From assembly GCA_017591395.1 (NCBI GenBank), contig WEDG01002052.1, positions 1-64,000 of the forward strand: a stretch of DNA of 64,000 nt, in the 5' to 3' direction. Positions within the stretch are counted from its first letter, which is position 1. Each line of letters begins with the position of its first letter. Below, piece by piece: positions 11,640-21,079 of the stretch. This DNA comes from Schistocephalus solidus (Eukaryota; Platyhelminthes; Cestoda; Diphyllobothriidea; Diphyllobothriidae). Below the pieces are notes generated by a model. That model had not been told where the DNA came from. It saw only the letters and a program-made list of their open reading frames with translations, and searched no databases. The translations under genes were made by a program, and so were the position numbers.

Positions 11640-12060
11640 TGGCCAAGCCATGGTGTGTGGGCGTGTAGGGTGTAGGTGGTACTAGTTAGGGGAAGTATCA
11701 CTAGGGTAGTATTTGGTCGCTCCATCTGTCTCGTGCAGGTGGTGAATGCTCTTGTGGCCACCTGTAACTGGTATGCAACTCTCACCTATTGCTCCACGAA
11801 GCTGAGCTTTGCCCTGCGATCACACCCTTGGCAACCTCAATGACCGGCGGGCTAAACCAGGTAAGTGCGTCCGGTGTTGTATGTTTGTCTGCACACCAAG
11901 TAAGTCTTACTTCCGAACTTCCCACTGCCCCCCTCTCAAAAAGTCCTATGGTGGGGGTGACAGCAACCCCGTAGTCGGCCCAGGCTAACTCGGGTCGCCC
12001 TCCCACTAAAACAAAACCGTGACCCATTGTGGAGTTCGGCAGCCGCATGGAATGTCCTAG
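11640..12060 (-). repeat. Dispersed repeat R3, copy 2
   Basis: 11640-11880 matches 8-330 in reverse orientation. The minus strand carries an 88-residue frame (12048-11782) ending inside the repeat, which shares LTWFSPPV with the first copy. The part from 11880 to 12060 has no counterpart at 1-8, because the first copy is cut by the window start. The GC-rich sequence continues directly into repeat R2. Confidence 0.55.
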
Positions 12061-12282
12061 CAGCCGTTTTTAGGGACAACCTACTCGAGGAGGAAAGGGC
12101 TATAAAAGGTGCCCTAAACAAATGCTGGGTTTCACGTATTCTGCAGCCTGCCGCGGCTTGCAGATGACAAGATACGCGGTCGTAAATCTCAAAACAAACA
12201 ACAACACAACCCATCCCCACGCCTTTCCTTTCGGCTGCTCGGGCGAGTCCAATACACACTCTGCACTGCCACAACTGACTGG

Positions 12283-12840
12283 CTCGGAGAGTGGTCTGGA
12301 TGTGGGGATGGGAGAGAGTGAGGTCGATAGCTCAGCGCATTTTCCTCACTACAAACAATCTGACGCGCTTGCAACTATCACGGTGCTCTAAACGCCATGG
12401 CTTGGAAGGTTGGCAACTAATGGGATAACTATGACCGCGTGGTCAGCCCAATGTAAGTTTTATGTGGAGTGGCTGACTGGCGGATGGACAGTCAGGCTGC
12501 AATGACTCAATTTTGGCACTCCCACTCAGTAGCTTCCGAGCCAGGTGTGGTGGCACGTCCACGGGCGGCTCCGCCCGCGCCAGCCACCTGCGTCGTCTCC
12601 CACCTTCCTTTCTTCTTGACTCTGGCATGACCCCGGACTCAGTTGGGGGAGGAAGAGAGAGAGAGAGAGAGAGAGTGCGGTGGCTGCAGCACAAGGCTAC
12701 TATCACTTAAAATCAATTCACGCGCAAGTCACTGTCCCTGCACCATCATGTTGTGTCGCATACGGTGGACATCGTCGGACTCCGACGGTCGAACTGCCAT
12801 GTGTGTTGCCAGTGTTACGCTATGTACCCCTTAAACGGGC
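12283..12840 (+). repeat. Dispersed repeat R2, long copy
   Basis: The 5' part ('gatagctcagcgcat', 'gccatggcttgg') also occurs at 32800-32885. The 3' part ('ggcggctccgcccgcgcc', 'agccacctgcg', 'tcttgactctggca') occurs at 35370-35610 and inverted at 60050-60440. A (GA)n run occupies 12651-12675. The element ends near 'accccttaaacgggcc', where the next copy starts. Confidence 0.6.
12651..12675. repeat. (GA)n microsatellite inside R2
   Basis: A pure GA run at the place where other R2 copies have 'ggaggaggagagag', so it probably grew from that internal purine stretch. Confidence 0.8.
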
Positions 12841-13190
12841 CGCGTGCTAGATGCGCTGGACTAACACGGGGGCCAAATTAGGGTGCAGCAGGCAGGTGCA
12901 GCACGTGCCCAATATGGACACGCGTGGGGGCCGGATTGTACCGCACCCCGCTCTCCCATTCCCTGGGAGCTGCTTCCTCTGCGCCCGAACCCACCTCCGG
13001 TCTTCCTGAGGATGGCTTGACACTGGGCGCAGGCCTTTAAGGGAAGAAAGAGAGAGAGCGGTAGATGCAGTGCAAGTCTACTATCACCTACATTTAATTC
13101 ACGCGCAAGTAACCACCCCTGCACCACCCTTCTGTAGAGCATACATCGTCGGATTACGATGGTTGAACTGACGTCATGGCCGACGTCATG
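12836..13190 (+). repeat. Dispersed repeat R2, tandem second copy
   Basis: It starts with 'aaacgggccgcgtgctagat' and shows 'aacacgggggcca', 'cctccggtcttcct' and 'tgcagtgcaagtctactatc' in the same order as the copy at 35257-35610. It lies immediately downstream of the previous copy, so the two are in direct tandem orientation. Confidence 0.65.
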
Positions 13191-13194
13191 CAAG

Positions 13195-13785
13195 ACTGTG
13201 GTGTCAGTGACCATGATTCGAGCGTCTCTGGTAGGTCCTGGCTGCTCGTTTAGTGACATATATATATAATTACCTCAGGGGTGGTTACTTGAAGCAAAGA
13301 ATGGACGGCTCCGATGATCTGTACGCGAGCATTTGAGAGCTGAAATTTACTTGACTAAATGCAGATCATTTTTGCAGAAGGAGCCTTTGCGAGGAAAATG
13401 GCGCAACTTGGTTTGTTTGAGCTTCGAAGCCACCAGAGATACCGTTACAATGACTGCGACTGACAAGAGCTCCCAGGAGAGGCATCGCTACATTATAAGC
13501 AGTAGTCTCGAGAAACCATTGGAAGCACAATAGTCAGACCCACTGAGCAGATTGCAAGGGCAACTGTCTTACGGCAACCGTGGTAAAAGGAATTTGATGG
13601 GTAGGGTAAAATGAAGAAGCAGTTAACTTGGTCTAAGCCAACGAAGAAGGTAGGAGTAAGTAGAATCTAGTTAATGGCTATAAATGGGCTAAGTGGAGCT
13701 CACGAGATATAAGTAAACCGAGAAAGTATCGACTGGGTGAATGTAAGTAAATCAACCTCCCATGACTGTGTAGAGCAAAGCAAAC
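13195..13785. other. No recognisable feature
   Basis: Nothing supportable; the 66-residue frame at 13333-13533 has no motif. Confidence 0.45.
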
Positions 13786-14052
13786 TTGAAACAGAGCGTA
13801 ATAGAAACGTTGATGACTGAAGTGCGAAAGATAAATGTGTTGAAATGTAATCAGGGTCAGATTATCAGGAAAAACTTCTTAGATTTTGGTCTGCAGTATT
13901 TATTACAGGCGGATAACGCGAAACAATTTATAAACTCCGATTATGACACCCTTGGGTCACCAAATGTACTCAAGGACATGCGTCGGGGTATTTGTCAAGA
14001 TAGTTGCCTTCCTAACTGTTTTAAGTACTACGAAGACTTACCCAAACAATGA
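13786..14052 (+). CDS. Coding-like frame with a Cys-rich end, unidentified
   Basis: An open frame of 88 residues begins at a TTG, so the left edge is only the frame limit. Its end reads CQDSCLPNCFKYYEDLPKQ. The CxxxCLPxC pattern is reminiscent of the cysteine-rich part of DEG/ENaC channel extracellular domains (which carry C-x-CLPxC followed by Y/E), but the rest of the domain and the membrane segments are absent. I see no convincing splice donor. It may be an exon relic or a chance frame. Confidence 0.2.
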   Translation: MKQSVIETLMTEVRKINVLKCNQGQIIRKNFLDFGLQYLLQADNAKQFINSDYDTLGSPNVLKDMRRGICQDSCLPNCFKYYEDLPKQ

Positions 14053-14054
14053 GG

Positions 14055-14695
14055 CGATGTACAAAACACCTCGCAGTAAGTCATTTTGCTGTTTGACCTT
14101 TCAGAAACGCCGATGATTGGCAGTTTCCAATAACCTTACCACTGTTAATAGCCTGCGCGAGAGTAGGTAGCCTACTCGTCACACTAGGACTGAAATCCAT
14201 TCGGCGCCGAAGGACAACAGCTGGTGAACTTTAATCGGAATGAGTCATGCGACTGTTTTCCATGAGTCCTATCACTGGCATGTCGAAAATTATCTTAAAT
14301 GAGAAGTAGGCCTCGTTTGCCACATCGAACAGATGCACTTTGTATTCTATGGGAGCTAGTAGGTTTTCTAGCACCTGTCAAACCACCGTTAAGTAGTATG
14401 TTGACGCGTTTTTTAATTTTATTACGATCTTTTTATGAGAGAGAGAGAGAGAGAGAGAGCGATACGCTTCAGTATGAAAGTACCATTCACAAGTTTCATT
14501 AGCAATGGCTCCATTCATGATAACAAGAGAACAAAGTAACCTAATACACAAGAGTCAATTTTTTTTAAATAAAAATGATTACCTAATAGGGAAACAGTTG
14601 CAATCTCAGATTCTGTATAATTACACGGGCACGAACGTAAGATGTGACCTAACACAGGAAACTAATGATAGATCAGCGAGTAATACTGGACTGAT
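14055..14695. other. No recognisable feature except a (GA)n run
   Basis: A (GA)n microsatellite lies at 14437-14459. Nothing else can be supported. Confidence 0.5.
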
Positions 14696-14699
14696 GGTA

Positions 14700-15250
14700 A
14701 CAGTATTTATATGGGTGGGATTAAATGAAGTAAATGAGAGCGCCAACCTAATCCTAACTCTATTCATAGTACTCGTTAGGGTTAGCATTCTTTGTCATTA
14801 GCGTCTCACAGTATTTTTTGCCTCGAAAAGTGTGCGGATTGCGAGACCACTATGCGCGATATCATTCCCGGCTGACCCGACACACTTTTATTCGCAGCCT
14901 TGACGGGATTAATAATGAGACCCGCTCTGCGCAATCTTTCAGTATCAGGGTAAAACGGATGCCTTTTAAAACAAGCGTGGCGTCCTAATAATCGCCGCTT
15001 GAAAAATTGCCATTTGACACGCCAACGAAATATTGTGTGGCCCTCCTAACACGGCAACGAATGTTTAACCAAAAGAGCCCAATGGAGATAGTTATGATTT
15101 CGTTGACATTTTCATACAGTCGCGTATTACACGCTGACATGTTCTGCGTTCCCTGAGGTAGGTCACTTATTGCGTTCTTGCTTTCAAACGTAACGTAGTG
15201 CGCCAAAAATAACGATACAGAACGCTGGTATGCCGATGTACGACAGGAGA
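14700..15250 (+). repeat. Dispersed repeat R4, copy 1
   Basis: It matches 58030-58480 in order and orientation: 'ctaacctaatc(c/t)taactc', 'gcgatctttca', a 'gcgtcctaat' segment, 'gccatttgacacg' against 'gccagttgacccg', 'cggcaacgaa' against 'cgacaacgaa', and 'cgcgtattacacgctgac'. No coding capacity shared by both copies is apparent. Confidence 0.6.
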
Positions 15251-15254
15251 AATT

Positions 15255-15835
15255 TGGGAAGCCTCTGGGTTGGTTATTGACACAGACAGTTGGGTGACAA
15301 AGGTCAGTCAGTAAACCCGTTGATTTAATGGACACTGGAAAAGTAAAACTCATGCGTGAGTCACTGGCCAAACATATGGCTTTGGAAGTTGGCATTTTCG
15401 TTTTAGACTCAGAGTGGTCGGCCAGTCTTGCAAGTTTCGGCCGGTTTCCTCAACGCAGTTGCAAAATATTTTCAGTTATCTGTTGATATTTCGCAAAGTG
15501 GCAGCGTGTCTTTGGGTTGCATCGCACTACGATGGATATGCGTGCCCGCGGTCTGTCGGCCATGCCCCACTCCGTGGGTTGCGACAGTTGACATCTAGAG
15601 CGTTGCATGATACACCATATTAGCATCACAGGTCCTAGCTAAAATCGAAGACACGTGTTTTATCGATGTTCTGTCAATGCATGGTACAGTTGTGCGACGT
15701 TCCGCTCATAAGTGGGTCGCCTTTCAGTCCCCATGTGATTTCTGGTCGACACTCCGGAAAGGATGACTTTTATGGCCGTGGAAACAAGACACGGGAATAG
15801 GAACTGCACCTTGCGATAAATTCCAGGACGAGTAA
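15255..15835. other. No recognisable feature
   Basis: The minus-strand 136-residue frame 15395-14985 overlaps repeat R4 and has no motif; nothing else is supportable. Confidence 0.45.
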
Positions 15836-15839
15836 ATAT

Positions 15840-16025
15840 TCCAGCGTCTAATCACTAACACTTACCCTAACGCAAAACTAAACTGACACCTTAATCTTTA
15901 TCCTATCCCTACCCTGAACCTCAATCTTACAGTTAACATGAAACTAACCTTATTCCTAAAATCTGACCTTAAACTCAAAATAAAACCTAACCCTAAGCCC
16001 AGCCCTAATCCTAAACATAAAACGC
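15840..16025 (-). repeat. Degenerate CCTAAC-type tract
   Basis: About 180 nt of C/T/A-rich variants such as 'ccctaacg', 'atccctaccctgaacc', 'aacctaaccctaagccc' and 'ccctaatcctaaac'. This is the longest telomere-like tract in the window. Confidence 0.6.
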
Positions 16026-16439
16026 GCAAAGCGGTTCCTTTTTCCTGTTCTGTTTAGGCGGCTATACAAAGCATCCTTTCCTGGAACTCTATTACCGTTT
16101 GCTCCTTATACTCTGCCTTCTGAAGGTTGCTTCCTTAACCTAACTTCAAGGAGTATTTGTACCAAACCAGACCTGGAATCGTGTGTCTGCCACCTTAGGC
16201 AGGAGGTATCGCGCTTCCTGTTAAAGATGGAGTTAGGTCAGGTGACAGGACCTCTGAGGGGGGATGAATGCACGGCCCACAATGCGATCTTCCTTAACTG
16301 TCATGTTCATCCGTATACATAGTCATCGGTAATAGCCCTTACACCTGCAACTATAATCGCTGATAAGAAGACAATCCACACACGCATTTGCTAGTTTCAG
16401 CAAAACGCTTCATTACAGGATTCGTATGGATTGATGAAT

Positions 16440-16605
16440 ATTGCCGGCAAAGACAAGGGAGACTGGAATAGCCATTTCTGGCTTATAAGCCGTTGTCAGC
16501 CAGTCATACCCAATCCCAGGTTGTGCACTACCCGAGTATCGAACCCATGACTCATTGATTAGAAGTTCAGCACTCTAACCATTGAACCGCGGGTGCGTTG
16601 GATTG
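16440..16605 (-). mobile_element. tRNA-derived SINE
   Basis: Reverse-orientation copy: body 'gacaagggagactggaatag', 'agccagtcatacccaatccc', then the tRNA-like head at 16535-16600. Read on the minus strand, the head has 'caatggttagag', the loop region 'aacttctaa' and the B-box-like 'gggttcgatac'. Confidence 0.75.
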
Positions 16606-16689
16606 TTTGTATGGATTGTTATATACGACTTCGTCTTCCCAAAATAGCCACAAGCTGGTTATGCAATATCGATTAATTGTTGGAGGGAA

Positions 16690-16890
16690 AAATTCCCGCA
16701 GCTTAACCCTAACACTTACACTAACATAAAACAGAACTTTAACTTTCATCTTCGCCCTAAACCTACCAGAAACCTAAATCCTGCGGTTAGCGAACCAACA
16801 CCTAAAACTTGTACATAGTCCTAATGTTAAACTTACATTTTAAATCTTAAGAGTAGCCTTAACCAAACTTAATCCTTGCCTCCACCTCGA
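16690..16890 (-). repeat. Degenerate CCTAAC-type tract
   Basis: Variants of 'aaccctaacac', 'cgccctaaacctacc' and 'tagccttaaccaaacttaatc' extend over about 200 nt, close to the SINE at 16440-16605. Confidence 0.5.
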
Positions 16891-17157
16891 TACAAACCCG
16901 GATTACTCGAAATTTGGCGCAAAGCCGCAGATATTGAGGTGGTTCATATTCAATGTCCTCTATAGACAGCCATTCAAGTGTAATCCTTACGCATAATCCA
17001 GTCTTAAACTGGTTCATTTTTTAAGTTTTTCAAAAATTAATTATAAAATTAAAGTAAATAAGTTTAAACTATGGTCTTTAGGTGTACAGCAGAAGTTAAA
17101 TGGAATAGTTTTCGAAATAAACCACCATGGGCGTAGACAACTAGCCCCCTTACACGT

Positions 17158-17345
17158 GGGTGTGGAACACCTGGGATTCGAACCCGCGACCTTTGGTATT
17201 TGAGTCAACCGCTCTACCATTGAGCCACGGGCTCGTTGCTTTGTCGGTTGCGATCGGGAATATGATGATAGTGTGTGGCTCACCGATCTGCTTAAGGAAC
17301 ATTTATGTTCCGTTGTGCCCTGGAACTCAGACTAGAGTACTCACA
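17158..17345 (-). mobile_element. tRNA-derived SINE, truncated, best-preserved tRNA head
   Basis: On the minus strand 17235-17165 reads with an intact A-box-like 'tggctcaatggtagagcg' and an exact B-box 'ggttcgaatcc'. The D stem pairs (GCTC/GAGC), but the acceptor stem does not pair and the anticodon and T stems are partly unpaired. It is followed by the SINE 5' part ('ctcaccgatc', 'gttgtgcc'). I therefore call it a SINE and not a functional tRNA. Confidence 0.7.
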
Positions 17346-17349
17346 GGCA

Positions 17350-17970
17350 GTCGCATAGCGACGTGAAGCATATGTTGATAATTTGGAACCGACAAGTGTC
17401 TGGGCTTTTAGCTGGTACCGCTGCTGTCCAGATGGCTCTAACTGTAACCCCCCTAAATCACTACATTGTTAATCGTTACCGACTTCCAATTATGGCGTAT
17501 CAGGCATCGTCTAGCTTTCCTCTACGGGTTTCTATAGCACTTTTGCAGGCAAATTTCCACGCCTGACCACAATGACCTCAAAACCTTCAAAAACTTACTA
17601 ACACGCGGCCGGTCAGCAACAAGTAACCTTCATGGTCAAACAGACAAGTGTAGGCAAAAATGCAGCATAAATACTCAGAGTTGCAACGAGGAGAATACTT
17701 TGAAAATGTTCTCTCGCACGAAACGTGCATCAAAGCTTCTCTCCGCTGCCTTGTTTTCGCTTGCAGTTCTCGGTACTTTACCCGTCTTTGCATTTTTTTC
17801 TTTCGCATTTCATTTGTATCATTGTAAACAGGTATGGTTTAAACAGGTCAGGTAGTAGGATTGTAGGTACTGGCAAAGCCCTGTCATATTTTTTTACTTT
17901 AAAGGGGTTCGGTTATCTCATAGTGTCAACAGAGACTCTGAAATGTGTTTGGCATTCAAAAAAATACTTC
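17350..17970. other. No recognisable feature
   Basis: Short frames on both strands (for example 17587-17808 minus, Lys/Arg-rich) have no supporting context. Confidence 0.45.
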
Positions 17971-17974
17971 ACTT

Positions 17975-18500
17975 ATGCTGTAATATTTATTATCGTACAG
18001 ACTAATCCAAAGATATGTCGAAAACATCAGCATGCCCGTTTTTGAGCTGGCTTATTTTCGACTGCCTCCAAAATCTACATTCTGCAAAATGGCATCTTAA
18101 ATTTCATGAATATTTCTCCTCGATTTTAAATGCCCTTATAAATTTTAATATGTTTTAGAAAACTTGTTTTTGAATATTTTGTTGTACTCATTAAGTAGCA
18201 TATCAAATCTCTTTAAATTCTAAACATGAGGAAAATATATCTGTCGTCTTCAAAAATAGTTCCTTAGCATGCTTTTTAAGATCGTGAAAATTATATTCAT
18301 TATATTTTAATATAAGTATCAAATTATTGGTGTCTATAAAGTATACATCATGGTGCAATTCAATTTCAAATTTTTATATGTACCATGCGATGTCTTCAAT
18401 ATAACGTAGAGAACTGTGTGATGTTTCATACACATAAGGAAGGAACCATAAATGAATATGTAACAGTAGTTCAGGTTGCAAAATAATTCTACAAGTAAGA
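17975..18500 (+). repeat. AT-rich dispersed repeat R5, copy 1
   Basis: It shares with 44920-45300 and 54670-55130 the strings 'ttatcgtacag' (17990-18000) followed by 'taatcc...agatat', and 'tttttaagatcgtgaaa' (18272-18289). The copies are diverged, and boundaries are uncertain because of AT-richness. Confidence 0.4.
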
Positions 18501-18504
18501 AACA

Positions 18505-19814
18505 TGCCAAGACCGCAAGATACACTTTCTTCACGGAAAGGTGTTGAAATTGACGTAATTTTCTACGAAAGGAGTAAAAATGGAATATCCTTGTGTTCTA
18601 TACATGTTATTTGAATTTATAAGAGCATTGAAAACCAATGGGAAGAATAAAACCAACTTACGTAGACATATTGGCACAGGTGTAACTTTTTGCAAAATAG
18701 TCGGAAAAGCATTTTTAGCCGGCAACTTGATGTAACTGTAAAATCCTGAGATCAGACTGCACCATATTTAATATTAGCAAAACCCTAAATTGAGTAATTT
18801 TTGATCGTAAACCTTTGTCCAAATTGCGGTTAACATCTTTAATGAGATGGTGCATCAAAGTAAGCGCCAAGGGCGTTTTACTAAATTTAGGAAAACGTAC
18901 GTCGCGCAACATTGGAATAAACTGATGTTCAGTGAAATTTTTTGCTGAAGGAAATTAAACAAATTGATATAAATAATATTTTTTATTGGGTACTCATCAG
19001 GGTATCTTTTTGTTGGTTGTTCTTAGTGACGATATTTATTACAAAACGAGAGTAGAATGTGCTAGATTTTGTGTAAAGTGCGAGCGTAGATGTGTACTTT
19101 AACGGAGATTTATAAAACTTGAACAAATATTTCTCCCCAGCTCCCATCAGAACCGAAAAAAACGTGCAATTTGTTTTTTTTTATTTTGTACGCATAAAAG
19201 ATCAGCAACTACATAAAAAATTGCTTTTGTGCAGAAGATTTATGTCTCAAGATTAAAAATTACCTAAAAGTCTCCTTTTTGAATGCAGTGTCCAATTCTA
19301 TGCAATTAAAAGCCCACTTTTGTTCTTTTGTATCTTCAATACGAAGCAGGGGTGTTAACTCAAGATTCTCTGTCCCAGTCGCTAATTTGTTTATCGGCCG
19401 GATCTGAGATCAACGAAACGATTAATTTGGATCTGGTTGTTATGGTGAGAACTCACGTCCCTAAATTGATAGACATCCTATGAGTTTTTTTTCGTTGTGA
19501 ATTTCTATTTGCATCCTCGCTAATGCTAAACTCTAAAATGACGCTTTGTCCGATGGTTTTGTTGGAGTTTACTTTTAAATCCAATTTCAGTAGTAAATTT
19601 TCTCTTATTTTTAGGCATTTCCATCCTGTACTCCACCTACCACATGCTTGAAAAAGGGCTTTGGTGAGTTAATAAAATCTAAACGCTACTCTATCAATAT
19701 CTCTAACCACATTGTGTCGCTACTCTATAGTGAATTCGGAATGCTTACCTTTGCACGTTTGCAATGCATATTGTCAAAAAACAGAAATATATTTCTCGAG
19801 GAAACCTTGAGAGG

Positions 19815-19815
<1 letters not shown>
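18505..19815. other. AT-rich, no recognisable feature
   Basis: No coding or repeat unit is supportable; short frames of 64-66 residues only. Confidence 0.5.

Positions 19816-19816
<1 letters not shown>

Positions 19817-19870
<54 letters not shown>
19817..19870. repeat. (TA)27 microsatellite
   Basis: A pure TA run of 54 nt borders the first of two direct repeats. Confidence 0.95.
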
Positions 19871-19872
<2 letters not shown>

Positions 19873-19960
19873 CCAAACAAGTGCGTAACACTCACTAATG
19901 TGGTAAGGATCTCACTCGATCCCATTTGTCCGCCCGCCAGTTACCTACCGGCGATAAACG
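19871..19960 (+). repeat. Direct repeat, copy 1
   Basis: A 90-nt segment from 'agccaaacaagtgcgtaac' to 'ggcgataaacg', repeated at 20104-20189 with a few changes. It abuts the (TA)n run on its left. Confidence 0.95.
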
Positions 19961-20103
19961 AACGTTGTGTCATAGGACACATACCATATATATAGCACAA
20001 ATATGTTGCTAAGAGTGCAACAGGCAAGACGCAGACAGCTGTTTCACGGTCATTACCGATCATCAGTACATCATATGCCCTTGTGCAGTGAGGTACATAA
20101 ACA

Positions 20104-20189
20104 AGCCAAACAAGTGCGTAACACTCACTATCGGTAAGGGATCTCCGATCCCATTTGTCCGCCCGCCAGTTACCTACCGGCGATAAACG
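20104..20189 (+). repeat. Direct repeat, copy 2
   Basis: An 86-nt second copy in the same orientation, offset 233 nt from the first, abutting an (AT)n run at 20193-20219 on its right. Confidence 0.95.
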
Positions 20190-20190
20190 G

Positions 20191-20192
<2 letters not shown>

Positions 20193-20219
<27 letters not shown>
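20193..20219. repeat. (AT)n microsatellite
   Basis: A pure AT run at the right side of direct repeat copy 2, mirroring the (TA)n at the left side of copy 1. Confidence 0.95.
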
Positions 20220-20223
<4 letters not shown>

Positions 20224-20224
20224 G

Positions 20225-20740
20225 CCCTCTTATGCGGATATTTCAATTGTTTCACGTTTTGTACGTGTGAGGTACACGAGGCTGCTATTGCTGTTCAACG
20301 GGGTAATTATGCACCAATTATCTGTTAATTCCGCATTTTATACATTTATACAAAATCCCTTGTTGTTAAACAAACTATACTATTTGAAATTATATCCTCT
20401 GCCTTCCGTATTGTTCATTGAGGAAAATATTGTGGTAGCATATTTTTAAATACCAGGGCGCATTCAATTTCATTGCGAACTTTATTGCATTTAATTAGAA
20501 AAGCTGTTATCCAAATGCTATTGTATTTCAAATTTACTTGACGAGACGAATACTCATTAAAATACAGTCATTCTACGATAATTCTCTAGCAAATTCCCTC
20601 GTACTATACTTTTGAAAGTAGATGCATCTAAAACGTCACCGCGTTGACTATTTATATAACTGTGTTACTACGTTTTGTGGAGATTACGTGAGTTCAAATT
20701 GTAATGGTATATGGTCGCTCACGGATTGCGCTTGGAGACA
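20225..20740. other. No recognisable feature
   Basis: AT-rich DNA with only short frames. Confidence 0.5.
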
Positions 20741-20744
20741 CGTA

Positions 20745-21075
20745 CATCCAGTTGTGCCTTGGGGTTCGTTCTTGAGCCCCACCAGCAGAATGACGTTACC
20801 GACAGAAACAAGGGGCTCTGGACTGGCCATTTATGGTTTATTAACCATCCTCAGCCAGTCATACCCAATTCCACGTGGTGCCCCGTCCGAGACTTGAACT
20901 CGCAACCCGTTTAGTAAGACGTCCAAAGCTTTAATCCATTGAGCCACCGGCTCTTTGGTCTGTCGGCTTCGACCGGGAGTATTAAAAATGGTAGATGGGC
21001 ACTCACCGATCGGTTACGGGACCCTCTCGCCCCTGTGTGCCTTGGGGCTCACTCACTAGCAGCCTCAGATCAGCT
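20745..21075 (-). mobile_element. tRNA-derived SINE, near-complete
   Basis: Full reverse-orientation copy: 'ccgacagaaacaaggggctc', 'catcctcagccagtcatacc', the tRNA-like head at 20895-20955, then 'gaccgggagtattaaaaatg', 'ggcactcaccgatcggttac' and 'tgccttggggctcactc'. The trailing motif 'gtgccttggggttc' at 20755 indicates that part of another unit lies on its left, so copies tend to be chained. Confidence 0.8.
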
Positions 21076-21079
21076 AGGC

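Noticed and set aside
11405..12391. Several overlapping 60-126 residue frames as genes
   Set aside because: All lie in repeats R3 and R2, on both strands, and are interrupted in the other copies.
17158..17240. A functional minus-strand tRNA gene
   Set aside because: A and B boxes are good, but the acceptor stem does not pair, the anticodon and T stems are partly unpaired, and the flank is the SINE 5' segment seen in other copies.
19648..20255. Frames with long Tyr-Ile runs on both strands
   Set aside because: They are translations of the (TA)n microsatellites.
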